Of a stretch of DNA of 64,000 bases, positions 10,615 to 21,911 are shown in pieces. The notes beneath the pieces are model-generated. The model saw nothing but the letters and a program-made list of their open reading frames with translations. It did not search any database and was not told the DNA's origin. The position numbers and the translations under genes were made by a program. The stretch is from positions 62,994,330 to 63,058,329 of the forward strand of contig CAMZMU010000040.1 in NCBI GenBank assembly GCA_947311845.1. The letters are read 5' to 3'. Within the stretch, counting starts at the first letter, position 1, and each line of letters opens with the position of its first letter. The DNA is from Poa pratensis (Eukaryota; Streptophyta; Magnoliopsida; Poales; Poaceae).

Positions 10615-12295
10615 AGGGCCCAGGTAAGACTCCTCTTTGGCCGCTTTAATCTCATCGAGACGGATGCGGGCGTCTGAGATATGAGTGTTTTCCCTGGCTG
10701 GCCCTTTGTTGGATTGGCTACGCCTTGGCTCCTCCTGACGGCTTTGGCGATGAGGGGAGCGGGAGCGAGATCGCCTTTGAGGCGGATCTCTGTTGCCCCT
10801 TTTCCTTCGTCTCTTGCCCGTGCTGCGGGCGGAGGTGGCATGTTAAGCCGGTCACTCCCACGCCGTGCGTCCTTCCCCTTGTCTTGATCTCTTTCACGGC
10901 GAGGCGGATCATTCTTCTTATGGCGTGTGTTATCCTTTTGCCGGTGGTCGTCCTTGCCTTTGTCACTATGGCGATTGGACCCAGTCTTTGACTCATCCCT
11001 GTGCTTGTCAGGAACTTTGTCCTTCCTAGGTTCCTTACCCTTATTGCCATGGCTACTGGAACCAGCTGGTTCCTCTGGATCCCACCGCCGGCAACGGCTG
11101 TCTTGCAAAGACGCGTATCGTCCGCCAGTTTTGAGTTTGAGTCCGCCTTAGCCTGCTGCTCTACCGCCTTTTCGATGAGCATTTAGAATAATGGTGGCGC
11201 TCTTCAATTGGGACTGCTTCGTCTCCCATGATTTCCCTGGCCGCCTCTATTTTTGGCGGGGTGGAGAAGAATATGACTCCATCAGGGTTAACTTGAAAGA
11301 GTATTTCTGCCAAGGCTTTAAAGACTTTTGGGCAGAAGGCTTCTCGAAGTTTCCCTGCAGATCCCGATGCAGAAGAGGGTCACGTATACTTCGTATTTTG
11401 CGGAATTTCTCAACATTGCGCTCACGCTGGTACTCTTCCTCTTCTAGAGCCTTTCCAACTAGGATTAACTCTTTTTCCTTGTTCAGGAGGGACAACTTAT
11501 ACTTGATGTTGACTTCAGTCTCAGCCAGGAGCGCTTTCCGTCTTTCCTCAAGTTCAACCGCGGTTGGATTTGGTCCCAAAGGTGTTTTGAGAGCTCCAAT
11601 GCGCGCATGTGTTCCTCCTTTGACCGTTCCAGGTCTTCTTCAATAGGCGTAGCCGGGGGAGGCCTTTTAGGGTCCAGCACATCCTCTGGCTTTTCCGCCT
11701 TGTCACCAATGTGTTTGATGCTAGAGGAAACTTCAGCCTCGTCTGGCTTAGCCGCGGCCGCACCATCCTCCATAGCTATCTGTGCCGGGAAAGTCATTAA
11801 GACTTCGTTTGGATCGGATGAGCCATAGCCTCGCGCGGCAACCTGTGCTGCAAAGTCTTCCTCCTTATGCTCATCGAGATCTGAATCTTCCGCCATTGGA
11901 GCGGTGCCATCAGATCCGGCTTCTGAGTCTGCTCCTGTCTGTAAGGCAGGTAATATTGACTCAGGGTCAGATTCGGCCGGCTTAGGGCCAGATGCGTCAA
12001 TGACACCGACAAAGCGAGAGGCGGGCTCCATAAGCTCATAAGAGCTGGAGTCAGAATCGCTTTGGGTATCAGAGTCACTCAGATCGCGATAGACAAAGGC
12101 CTGATCCGATCTGTGTTGTTGCTCGATTGCATAATCGATGGGGTGGTGGGTGGGCCAAAAGGCGGCGGATCCCCTGGGGAATCCATACGCCTCAGCCGTA
12201 AAACCCATGAAGATGTTGATGGTGCCGAAGGGGACGACGAAGCTTGACACCAGTGCGTCGTTTGCTGGGACGTAGGACCGTCGTCTTCGATGCAC
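10566..12295 (-). pseudogene. Gypsy gag N-terminal region
   Basis: Segments 11483-12295, 11247-11579 and 10566-11108 form the N-terminal half of gag. They contain an acidic Ser/Asp-rich stretch, a predicted coiled coil ('LAETEVNIKYKLSLLNKEKE') and a highly charged Arg/Lys/Asp-rich linker. No catalytic motif is expected. Several frame changes show that this copy has decayed. Confidence 0.65.
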
Positions 12296-12391
12296 CCAAA
12301 GTTGTTGATGATGCGGGCGCGACCAACCGCCATAGTCTTGCCGATCTCGCCCAATGCTCCCGCCTGAAACAAAACTCCCGACGCCTTGGGC

Positions 12392-12409
12392 CCCACGGTG
12401 GGCGCCAAC
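12392..12409 (-). other. Gypsy primer binding site
   Basis: One base from the 5' LTR, the minus strand reads 'ttggcgcccaccgtgggg', which has the form of a tRNA 3'-end complement used as a primer binding site. The matching tRNA was not checked. Confidence 0.75.
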
Positions 12410-12914
12410 TGTCGAGGTATTGGTAACGCGGAACTACTATATGGATTCATACGTACCGTAGAGGAGGTGGGGAAGAACGTAGAGGGTTCCAGTGACGGGA
12501 TTGCACACACGATCTTACCCAGCTTCGGATCTCACGACGGTGGCGAGATCCTACGTGCTGCTATAATTCACTCAAGGAGAATATGTGTACAGGTTACAAT
12601 GAGATTGTATGCGTGCCCTAAGGCTGCTGGAAGGCTGGCTTATAAAGGCGCCAAGCCTTCCCCTACAAGGAAAGCCTTAACCGACCTAGATCACGAGTCC
12701 TAGACTAACACGGTAACAAACCCTAACTTGCTCCCTAAGGCGAACACGGTCTGACCTTCGTCTTGGACTTCACTAAGCCAGCCCAGTGCTTATCCTTGCG
12801 CCTAAGCCCATGAGGCCTTCTCCATTAAGCCCTCCGGCTTTATCTGATGGGCCTCCTTGGTGGGCCAGGTTTCATCCATCGTGGCAGGTATACCCGTTCG
12901 GCATAACCTCCACA
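12410..12914 (-). repeat. Gypsy 5' LTR (right on + strand)
   Basis: A 505-bp LTR equal in length to the one at 855-1359 and differing at about eight bases. TG..CA ends, followed by the target duplication 'acgtt' at 12915-12919. Confidence 0.93.
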
Positions 12915-13639
12915 ACGTTACTGCCACGCTAATTGGGATAGTGTACAAATAATTGCAGTGTGAAATCTGTCCATATGGGGTTGAGCTTTGTACCCAATCG
13001 AGATTAGTTAGTCTGTCCTGTTGAAACATCTGTGTGTACTTTTTGCTGGATGCCTGAAGGGACATGCATGTGAGAAATTCAGTCTTGTTCCAAAGGAAGA
13101 ATCATATATGCATATCCTCTAGGCTTGATTCAAGTGAAACTGTGGATGATGATGTGCATCTGTGATGATCCATGACATGTGTGATTAGGTAATAATAATG
13201 GATGCCCATAAGCTGGTTATTTAAACCTGCTGGATTAGGTACATTCATCAACTGCTTAGCCTGCATTGGGGGAGAACTGATCCCCTTAAGCTGCAGTTAC
13301 CATGTCAGCATTATATTTTCTATTATCCAACCACAAGTTACGGCCACACTTATTGGGACAGTGTACAAATAATTGCAATGTGAACTCTGTCCATATGTGG
13401 TTGAAGATTAGTTAGTCTGTCCTGTTGAAACATCTGTATGTAGTTTTGCTGGATGCCTGAAGGGACATGCATGTGAGAAATTCATTCATGTTCCAAAGCA
13501 AGAATCATATATGCATATTCTCTAGGCTTGATTGAAGTGAAACTGTGAATGATGATGTGCATCTGTGATGATCCATGACATGTGTGATTAGGTAATAATA
13601 ATGGATGCCCATAAGCTGGTTATTTAAACCCGCTGGATG

Positions 13640-13876
13640 ATAGTGTGTTTACGCTTGTCACTTCCTGATATAGCAACCGTACTTCATAATCTGTTTTCCC
13701 TATGCATTTTAATCATTTCTGTTTTCTTAGTAATCGAAGTCATATTTAGTTCATTATGTGTTAATGATTTTTTTTGTCTGATTTTAGTTTTGTATAAGTT
13801 GTATGGATAACATCTTGTCTACTGCTTACAAGTTGCACCACATGGCTAATCTAACAAGTCATTTTCTTGTCAACAG
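13640..13876 (+). other. End of intron before the last OB-fold exon
   Basis: AT-rich intron sequence that ends in the acceptor 'cttgtcaacag' at 13866-13876. Nothing else was seen. Confidence 0.6.
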
Positions 13877-14169
13877 TTGAGATAATGAAGCCAGGCAACA
13901 CAGTGATCTTCCGCAACGCCAAGATCGACATGTTCAAGGGTACGATGAGGCTGGCGGTGGACAAGTGGGGCCTGATCGAGGTGGTCGAGGAGCCTGCTGG
14001 CTTCGAGGTGAATGAGGACAACAACGTATCGAAGGTGGAGTACGAGCTGGTGGACGTGCCGCTGGAGAAGCGTGAGAAGGTCAGCATGCCGCCGGAGAAG
14101 CGTGAGAAGGTCAGCGTGCCGCCGGAGAAGCGTGAGAAGATGAACGTGCCGCCCGAGGAGCACTATTGA
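13877..14169 (+). CDS. Last exon of an OB-fold nucleic-acid-binding protein gene (At4g28440-like)
   Basis: The exon follows the acceptor at 13876 and starts in phase with one base from the previous exon, which lies outside the window. It encodes about 97 residues: 'VEIMKPGNTVIFRNAKIDMF', 'GTMRLAVDKWGLIEVV' and 'EDNNVSKVEYELVDVP'. This matches the C-terminal half of the short plant OB-fold proteins related to SOSS-B single-strand DNA-binding proteins (family knowledge from memory). The family normally ends soon after 'YELV'. Here the protein continues for about 36 residues made of a ten-residue repeat (V/M-PPEKREK-V/M-S/N) before the stop at 14169. The role is probably binding single-stranded DNA or RNA; the target is unknown. 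The earlier exons and promoter lie left of the window. Confidence 0.85.
14056..14160 (+). repeat. 30-bp coding tandem repeat, about 3.5 copies
   Basis: Units at 14056-14085, 14086-14115 and 14116-14145, plus a half unit, encode VPLEKREKVS, MPPEKREKVS, VPPEKREKMN and VPPEE. The in-frame, nearly identical units point to recent expansion. Confidence 0.85.
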
Positions 14170-14567
14170 GCTGTGGATCGAACTGGCTCTCTCTGACTGT
14201 GGACATAGATTTTGAGGCAGTGGGTAGCAGTAGGTTCGCTTTATCATCCTGGAATGCGCTATTAGTAAGGCTTAAGCAAGTGGGTTGTTTTGTGTCCACA
14301 AAAAGGAAGGCCTGGTCTCTGTTTGGGTTTATGGATGGAGCATGTTTTCTGTTGGTTGTGGCATGTAATTGGCCAGCCTATTAGAACTTGTTTAAGTTGT
14401 TGACAAATGTTATGATGGCAATGTTCTGGGATTATCAAATCCGTATTATTATCCATCTATTGCTCTGCAGGTTGTTTAATCTCCTGACTGGAGATGATAG
14501 AAGATTGCTAATCATGAATCCTGATACTTGTTGTCCCCTGCCAACTGTTTCTTGCTCTTGCTTACTT
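14170..14567 (+). other. Probable 3' UTR of the OB-fold gene
   Basis: Non-coding sequence after the stop, reaching the retroposon at 14568. No separate gene or repeat was seen. Confidence 0.5.
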
Positions 14568-15538
14568 TTTTTTTTTTTGAACAGGATCCGGCAAATATAT
14601 TAGGAAGCAAGCACAAATTACAACCAGGATCAGAGTAAACGAAAATTACAAAAGATCCAGAAGAACTTGCACCCAACACTCCAAACAACAAGAAGAAAGC
14701 AGAGCCGAATCCACCCCAAACCCCAAACATCTAGCCACCACCGAAGATCGCCGTACCGCCATGCCCAGGGAAGCAAGCACCTCCAACGATGAAGAAGGCT
14801 GCAGAACCGGCCGCCGCGCCGCGACGGACACCCAGAGCGTTGAACGAGCTCAGCCGACACTGCCTCCACAGACCACCAGACTTCCCGCCGACCCCCCAGC
14901 AGCCAGACCAGCCGGCCAGCACCCCCGCTCCCCAGACGACCGCTCCCCTCGCCGCCACGGCCGGCCAGAGCAAAGACATCACAGAGAGCCACCACCACCA
15001 CCGCGCCAACCAGAAACGGATCAAGCACCTCCGCCTCGATCTCCCTTTGCCACCACGGCCAGGCCGAGAGAAAAGCAGAGGAACTTACCCGGACTAAGAA
15101 GGAGGAGAGCACACCCTGACGACCACCAAGCAAGGCAGCAGATCTGCCCTTCCCCCACCGCCCGACGCCACCACGGCGTCCAGATCGGACGGGAGAAGAC
15201 CAGAACCGGGCCTCCCCGCGCTTATTGAAGAGAGCTTCACCAGATCCCGCCGCCAGCCACCACCTCCACCTCGGAGAGACGACGACCGAGAGCTCTGGCC
15301 GCAAACCACCGCCGCGCCGCGGCAAGCAAGCAGCTCGAAACGGCAAAAAGCCAAACAGCCACACGGGCAAAACTAAAACTAGTATAAACAGGGGCGCCGG
15401 GCACCCTCTCCACCCTCTACTCCGGCCGGCTGAGCCGCCGGAGAGGGAGAGGAGAGGGGCCGGAGATCCACCGGCGACTCTCAAGGGAAAGAAAGGGGAG
15501 AGGGACGGGAGGAGGAGGAGAGGGAGAGAACTTTAGTT
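14568..15538 (-). mobile_element. GC-rich non-LTR retroposon R1
   Basis: The element has a poly(T) at its left end (a poly(A) tail on the minus strand) and a 16-bp direct repeat 'ttgctcttgcttactt' on both sides (14552-14567, 15539-15554). These are the marks of target-primed retroposition. The body is very GC-rich. The tail-proximal sense sequence ('ctggatcttttgtaattttc') resembles that of the elements at 34973 and 40927. A sense frame of 284 codons (14630-15484) exists, but it is low-complexity Arg/Gly/Trp/Leu-rich, and I recognise no reverse transcriptase or other domain. It is either a truncated LINE or a non-autonomous family. Confidence 0.8.
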
Positions 15539-15573
15539 TTGCTCTTGCTTACTTGTATTGTCAATACCATATA

Positions 15574-15696
15574 CTCCCTCCGTTCCAAATTAGATGACTT
15601 TCATTTGTCCATATGCGGATGTATCTAGACATGTTACAAGTATAGATACATCCGTATGTGGACAAATGAAAATCATCTAATTTAGAACGGAGGGAG
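15574..15696. mobile_element. Stowaway MITE
   Basis: 123 bp with ends 'ctccctccgttcc' and 'gaacggagggag', flanked by TA. The whole element folds back on itself. Confidence 0.92.
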
Positions 15697-16114
15697 TACT
15701 TTGATGCCAAGAAAAGTACAAATAAGAACATTGACCAGATTAAGATTTTGATTTCATGGCAGGATCCTCAGGCCTCAGCGATGCCTCCCTTTGCGTAGAC
15801 CTATCCTCCATGCGGAACAGCGTTAAGAACCACTGTAAGGAATCGATTCACCCCCTTGTTGAATCAATTTGTTCATGCTGATCCACCCCAATTAATCTGT
15901 GTCTTTTTCTTCAATTGCAAAATTAAAACTAATGTCTCACATATACCTCTAAATAACATGTTCACTTTAGTCTTACAACTCAACTACACTGCAATACAGT
16001 TGCACATAGCACATTACACTGATGTAAGAGAACGAAAGGAGAAACGATACCACTACTAGTGTAACCTTAACACGCAGGTTCAATCCACATGAAAATCCTT
16101 TTGAGCTTGAGCAT
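15697..16114. other. Intergenic, 3' side of the GDSL gene
   Basis: AT-rich sequence between the Stowaway and the GDSL stop codon, presumably including that gene's 3' UTR. Nothing else was seen. Confidence 0.5.
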
Positions 16115-18130
16115 TTAGCTGTAGAATCCGGCAATAGAATCCAGCATCAGACTTGTGATTAGTTGGTTTGTTGTTTCTGTTGGATGAACAGCATCCCAGT
16201 AGAGATACTTGCTAGGATCTGGGCATGTCCTTCGCCCTCTGCATGTCTGACCAACTTCGATCATCCCTGATCCACAGCACCCTCTCGATACCTCCGACAG
16301 CCCTACCGTTCATTCATCCAGTCATTACACAAAAAGAAAAGATCGATTAATCATGCTTAAGAAATTCTGCATCATGCCAATGTTCAAAAGGTATGTGAAA
16401 CGCATACCGTAACTCTGAGGGTTGTCTGTTGCTGCCCGTATGATTGTATAGGTGTCTATGTAGGCACTTCTTAATCGTGGCTGTAAGTTGATGAAATTTG
16501 ATAGCTGAATCAGCCGTGAGTTGAAGGAAGCCGCTAGCTGGTTTAAGTTGCTGTCACATCCATCTGGACCCCTTCCAAGCAATGTTCTTGCAATTGGTAA
16601 ACAACCGATCGGGGGTAGCCCAACAAACACGAATCTTCTCCCTCCAAGCATTCTCATCACCTGCATGTGACATCCAACATTAATCACAGAACATGCAAGC
16701 TATATTTGCCGGATGCTAGCCAGTTTGGTCCAAAATTCATGTGTACCTGGGTATAGTTGCCGAGGCGTGATATCAGGTTGTTCTCGTACCGCAGCATGCC
16801 AATGGCACCAGCAGACCGATTTGATGCGATGTAGTTTAGAAGCATGTCATTTGTGCCAGCGCTTATGATGAAGGTAGCCCTGTTAACAAGCCGTTCTGCT
16901 CTTCTTGGTCCGTGCAAGGCTCGGATCAGTAGCTTGTAGCGCCAGAAGTGCCATAGTTGTCTCCGGAATGGCAACGCGCTCTGCAAGTAAAAAGTTTAGC
17001 TAGCTATGCTACTACAGCACTAATTGTGGAGTAGCCTTGCACAAGTTGCTTGCCATAACTTCACCATCTAGGATATACTCTGAGTTAACTCCACTAATAG
17101 ATTATTTTCATGTGAATAACCACACATTTATGTACTCTGTGCTGTACGAATTCACTAATATCACCATCAAATAGATTATTTTTATGCAGTGATCTAATGA
17201 AAACTAACTATATACTCTGAGTTAACTATACTAGGAGATAGATCATTTTCATGTGAATAACCACACATTTATGTACTCTGTGCTGTACGAATTCACTAAT
17301 ATCACTATCAAATAGGTTATTTTCATGCAGTGATCTAATGGAAAGTATTAGAAGTGGATGTTAATGACATACTAATGTGGTGGCAGTGATATCGTCGTAT
17401 CCAGAGCCCGCCGATGCAAAGCTCACACCCTTCCTGAGCTGGCCCAGCTTCAACGTCGGGTCAAGGAAGCCCGGCATAGTCCTCTGTATACCGAGCTTAT
17501 CCGCTGCACAACCGCAAATCCAGTCAGGTATCCTAAAACAAATAGTACTATGACAGACCAAAGGAAGACAGAGAAATGTGATCTGTTACCCAACATATCA
17601 GTGGCTAGCCTGCCATTGGAGAAACGTCCAGTTGGCCTTCGGCCATAAAAGTTGATGCCGTAGGGCAGGAAGTTCGCCTTGGCTGTCGTCCGCAGACGGT
17701 TGTTGTTTCCAGGGTCCACTGTCGAGTCCCCAAATATGAGGAGTGTAGTGCAGCCGACAGTGTAGTTGTTGGCCCTCGCCCTGGGTGGCGGTGGCGCCGC
17801 CACCACGGGTTCTTCTGGTGGCACAACCTGCCTTGGCGGCGACGGAGGAGCTTGCTTCGGAGGAACCACTGAACGAGGTGCTGGTGGTGGCGATGGAGGA
17901 ACCGCTGACCGCGGTGGCGACGGGGTTCGTCCATGTGACGATCCGTGTCCCCGTCGTCGTGGCGGTGGTGCTCCGTGCTGTGGTGGCTCAGGAGCCTGTG
18001 GTGGTGCTTCTGGCTGTGGTTGTGAAGACGGTGGCGCGGATGCCTCTGCTGCTGTTCTTGCACAATGCAGCTCTCCAGCAAGCAGCAGCGCTACTACCAG
18101 TGTAAAACCTCTCATGGCTTTCGTTGACAA
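16115..18130 (-). CDS. GDSL esterase/lipase, APG-like, with proline-rich N-terminus
   Basis: Five exons (18130-17590, 17503-17373, 16980-16747, 16660-16408, 16302-16115) have consistent phases and give 448 residues. A signal peptide (about 1-30) is followed by a proline-rich, extensin-like stretch (about 31-118) and then the hydrolase. Block I is '[13 protein letters not shown]' with the catalytic Ser near 136, block III is 'SAGTNDML', and the Asp/His pair is 'WDAVHP' (about 423 and 426). The conserved 'GLPPIGCLP' and '[12 protein letters not shown]' are also present. The protein is probably secreted and hydrolyses ester or acyl substrates in the wall or extracellular space. Prolines before a GDSL domain recall anther-specific APG proteins. 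The start at 18130 precedes a second in-frame Met at 18115. No break was seen. Confidence 0.92.
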
Positions 18131-19185
18131 GGCAGCAAGATTACTAGTTTTCAGCTATGGAGGATGCAAAATCATGCTATATGTGGATGAAGAAGGGGCG
18201 GGCTTGGTGAGAATAATGCGGTGGCAGCCACAAGGTTGCTATGCAAGGTGTCTTGGTGCTTGTTAGGTGAGTGCTTGTTATATTGGGCCACTTTGTATGA
18301 GCAGCAGGGGCGCAGCTTGCCTACGAAATTCTAGCTAGGTGTTTGCAGTCCTTGCTAGTAAGTACTTGTAGGTGGAAAATCAAGAGTAGGGGTAGATGAT
18401 TTTCTTCACTGGTTTCTCATCTTCTTCTCGTGTGGTTTTTACCTGTTATAGTACTTCCAGACCGGTTTAATCCACTCACTATTGTCTTTTTTTGTGGAAC
18501 CCACTCACTATTGTCTGAAACCCCATTTCATGCCGCGAAAAAAGGATAGATAATGCTTTGACGAACTCAGAGATCTACTATATTAGCAACATACAGCCCG
18601 CCTTGGTAAACTGAACCCAAGGTTGCCTTGCCTGGTTCTAGAAAATGTGGGGAGCGATTGTTAAGAAAGTGCTGATAGATATGGCCCCATGCATTTCCTA
18701 TTTCGCCTACGCGCATGCCTAGGCACGCTTATTTTTTTAACCATGATAGTGAGAGAAGTATTTGGATGCTGATCTTATAGATGTGTAGCATCGCAGTTTG
18801 GTGGGTTTCAGTTTGTTTACAGAGGTCTCATGAGGTAACCATGCTCATCAGGAGTTGAGGGCAGTGTTTTAGCTGAGCAGTCTCTGTAACCTCATTCATG
18901 TGCCTAGCTAAAACGCATGCTACTCCTTCAGTTTGCTGTATTTTAGCATGACAGAGGTACATACAAGTACAGCTGTGTAGTATAGTTTATTTTCCCTGAA
19001 TAATAATCTGACCATATGTCTTGTGTGCTTACGTTCGAGATTTGTAGCATTTTAATCTGCTGCCAACTTAACCTATAAATAGTTCCTACCATTTATTTGA
19101 TTTTTTTTCTTTTGCATTCGGGGTTGCTCCTTTGATTACACTCCGGGTGTTGTATATGCTCATGGCATGAGCAGTCAGGGAAGAA
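18131..19185. other. Upstream region of the GDSL gene
   Basis: No coding sequence. It should hold the GDSL promoter on the minus strand; a weak 'caatataac' TATA-like motif lies near 18270. A 'cctataaatag' box near 19070 faces the other way and has no gene behind it. Confidence 0.45.
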
Positions 19186-21911
19186 CTAGGGATATTAGCG
19201 CGGCAAATGCCGCGCGTTTTTCGTTAAATCTAAATTTGGAAATTTTGGTATTCAATAGTTGTGAAGATTTGGAATTTTTTGAAATACGAAGAAAGTTTAG
19301 GGTAATTTTTTTGAAGTTTTCGAAATTTGATCAAATTGGGAGTTATTCAGATTTGAATTATTTTTCCATTTATAAAGTGGGTAGATCAGGGAGGCATTTT
19401 TTTTGAATTATTAAAATGTATGTGCCATGCTCCTGTGGTAAAATTCAAATTTGGGAATGTTCACATTTAAAAATTGTGCAAGCTTGGAAATTGGTATAAT
19501 GCAAATAAAGTTTATTGTTAAAAGTTTTCTGTATGTTGAAATTTTGTATTTGACGTGAATATCATGTTTAAATAAGTAGGATTTTGTCTAAAATTCTAAA
19601 ACTTTCCATAATTGTCCTTTGGGTAAAAAAATTATGCAATTAAAACCAAAAATGTGAGGAGCTTCATATTTTATGCTATTCTAAGAGTGTAACAATTTTT
19701 ATTAAAAGGTGTGAAATACAATTTGGAAAATACGTTTGGAAAATAGGTAAAAATTGGCGGCGTTTTAAAATTGTGTAAGTTTGGAAATAAATGTAATTGG
19801 GAAAAGTTTATGTTATAAAAATGGTTGGATTCTAGAGATTGTTCAAATGTGAATTTTTTTTGTAATTTTTAAAAAGTTTGTGTTGTAAAAATGTTTAGAT
19901 TCGTAATTTTCGAGAAGTTTAAGTTGTAAAAATGTTTTAGATTCTAAAATTTGGTTGTTTTAAAATTAGTTGTAGGAAAAAAACGTCTTGCAATTATTTT
20001 TTCTTCTTTTTAAATTATTATTCTAAAATGTGAATTATTATTTGAATATTGTTTTAGGGGAACTATAATTGTTTTGTAAGCTAAAATGTCTTGCAATTAT
20101 TTTTCTTCTTTTTTAATTATTATTCCAATGTTGTTTTATTGCAAAACAAAAGGAAAGAAAAAACGGAAGAAAACAAATATAAAGATGGGGTTAAATGGAG
20201 GTGAGATGTTATTTTCTTAATTTTTATATTTGATGTTCTAGTTGTTTTAATTAAGTAGGAATTATAGTTGTTTTCATAATTTTCGAGAAGTTTATGTTGT
20301 AAAAATGTTTTAGATTCTAAAATTTGGTTGTTTTAAAATTAGTTGTAGGAAAAAAACGTCTTGCAATTATTATTTCTTCTTTTTAAATTATTATTCTAAA
20401 ATGTGAATTATTATTTGAATATTGTTTTAGGGGAACTATAATTGTTTTGTAAGCTAAAATGTCTTGCAATTATTTTTCTTCTTTTTAAATTATTATTCCA
20501 ATGTTGTTTTGTTGCAAAACAAAAGGAAAGAAAAAACGAAAGAAAACAAATATAAAGATGGGGTTAAATGGAGGTGAGATGTTATTTTCATAATTTTTAT
20601 ATTTGATATTCTAGTTGTTTTAATTAAGTAGGAATTATAGTTGTTTTAGGATGCATGTAAATGTGTTAGGTACAAAAATTTATTTTTTTTTGGAAATTTT
20701 GGTATCTTTCTTTTAATTATAGTTTGGAATTTTGCATGCATGGAAATGTGCTATCTTCAAAGATTATATTTTTTCTGGATTTTTTTTTTGAATTATAGTT
20801 TGGAAAATATGAATATATCAATTTGCATGTATTTTGAAATATGGCCTAAAAGATATGAATTTAACAATTTTGCATGCATGGAATTGTGTTAGCTTTAAAG
20901 ATTATATTTTTCTGATTTTTTTTGGTATTTTAGTTGTTTTAGATCAATTTAATTGGAGGTGAGATGTCATTTCCACAAATTTTATATTTGATAATTTAGT
21001 TTTTGTAAATTGAGCATGAATTCAAGTTGATTAGTCATGTATAGAATGCAATAGTTGCAAAGGGTTTATTTTCCTGCAAATTTTGGTATATTGGTTGTAT
21101 TATTATGAATTACAAATCAAAAGATACAAATTTTACAAATTTTAGGTCTTTTTGTAATTAATAAATGTCTGGCAGGTGGGTCCCACAGCTCAGGTTTTTA
21201 TCAATTTTTGAAATCATTTATTTAAATTAAAAAATCCGACAGGCGGGCCCGTGGTGACGTCGATGACGTCACACGCCGGTGGAGACGCGGGTGTGCTGCT
21301 CCGCCGCGGTGCTCCGCCGCGCTCGAGCAGCAGTGCACGCGTGCGGACCTGGGACCGCACAGATCTGCGAGAGGAGACGCAGGCGAGGCGAACGGGCGGC
21401 GCGGCGTACCAAATGGTCGCCGTATTCGCCGGCGGTGAGCGATTTTGCGGCGGCGGATCCCGAACGTGGCGTCGACGATTCCAGGCTGTACACGGCGTTC
21501 TGGCAAGCAAAACTCTGCGAGGACGGAGCGGAGGCGGCGGCGGAGCTGATGACAGCGGCGATTTGTTTGGGGTGGCGCGTAGCGGCGGCGGCGCGCAACG
21601 GCAGCGGCGGAGAGCTTCGGCCCGTGCGCGAGGAAGAAGAGAGGGGATTCAGTTCTGTGGATGTTTTTGCTCGGAAGCCCCTGGCTTTTCCGTAAATTGT
21701 AAAATAGCCCTTTGCGGGCGTTTTTTTTTGCAAAAAATGGCGCTGGAGCGCGACGTGTCCGCGTCTGATTGGAAGAAATTCGAGAGCTACAGTAACTCGC
21801 GTTTTGGAGTGATCTGGTCCGTTGAACGCGCAATCGAACGGCTGTCGTTTAGAGGGCGACGTGGAACGCGAAATGGGATGCGATTCTGATGTAGTTTTTT
21901 ATATAGTAGGA
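19186..21911 (-). mobile_element. Helitron 1, non-autonomous
   Basis: On the minus strand the element starts with TC ('tcctactatata') and ends with the hairpin 'gcgcggcatttgccgcgc' followed about 8 bp later by CTAG. It sits between A and T, with no target duplication. These are the diagnostic ends of a Helitron (TC..CTRR, 3' hairpin, AT target). The 5' 0.7 kb is GC-rich, with open frames but no known domain; the rest is AT-rich and non-coding. No Rep/helicase is present. Its 5' end lies about 370 bp before the HGO start codon. Confidence 0.85.
19903..20648. repeat. 373-bp direct tandem duplication inside Helitron 1
   Basis: 19903-20275 and 20276-20648 are nearly identical; both begin at 'taattttcgagaagttta' and end 'aggaattatagttgtttt'. 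The copies differ at only a few bases. Confidence 0.88.

Larger units (their letters stand above)
855..12914 (-). mobile_element. Complete Ty3/Gypsy LTR retrotransposon, Tat-like lineage
   Basis: Two 505-bp LTRs (855-1359 and 12410-12914) with TG..CA ends bound a 12-kb element, and the 5-bp target duplication 'acgtt' flanks it (850-854, 12915-12919). Gag, protease, reverse transcriptase, RNase H, a second RNase H and integrase are recognisable in that order on the minus strand, so the element's own 5' LTR is the right-hand one. About 4 kb between integrase and the left LTR holds a gene in the opposite direction. A second RNase H plus an antisense gene in that position is typical of the Tat lineage (Grande, RIRE2, Retand relatives). 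The LTRs differ by about 8 substitutions by eye, five of them in one 10-bp patch, so the insertion is young. The gag-pol frame is broken in several places, so it is probably non-autonomous now. Confidence 0.93.
757..13639. repeat. Tandem ~400-bp repeat, left unit split by Gypsy insertion
   Basis: Unit A is about 757-854 joined to 12920-13236; unit B is about 13237-13639. Both run from 'acattcatc(a/t)actgcttagcc' to 'ggttatttaaacc(t/c)gctggat'. The units are close but not identical, differing by scattered substitutions and small indels. The Gypsy element entered unit A; unit B keeps the uninterrupted site ('ccacaagttacggcc' against 'acaacacgtt|actgcc' in A). Confidence 0.8.

Noticed and set aside
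5644..12295. Gag-pol breaks as programmed frameshifts
   Set aside because: There are too many, they fall inside domains, and one is a stop codon. Decay explains them better than recoding.
14630..15484. A 284-codon minus-strand frame inside retroposon R1 as a protein gene
   Set aside because: The product is low-complexity and Gly/Arg/Trp/Leu-rich, with no domain. The frame follows from very high GC content in a non-coding retroposon.
19070..19080. TATA box 'cctataaatag' as a promoter
   Set aside because: No coding sequence follows on the + strand before Helitron 1, so it is likely chance.
21222..21889. GC-rich open frames on both strands at the 5' end of Helitron 1
   Set aside because: Several frames are open at once, which is expected from GC-rich sequence. 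No family pattern was recognised, so they were not called as genes.
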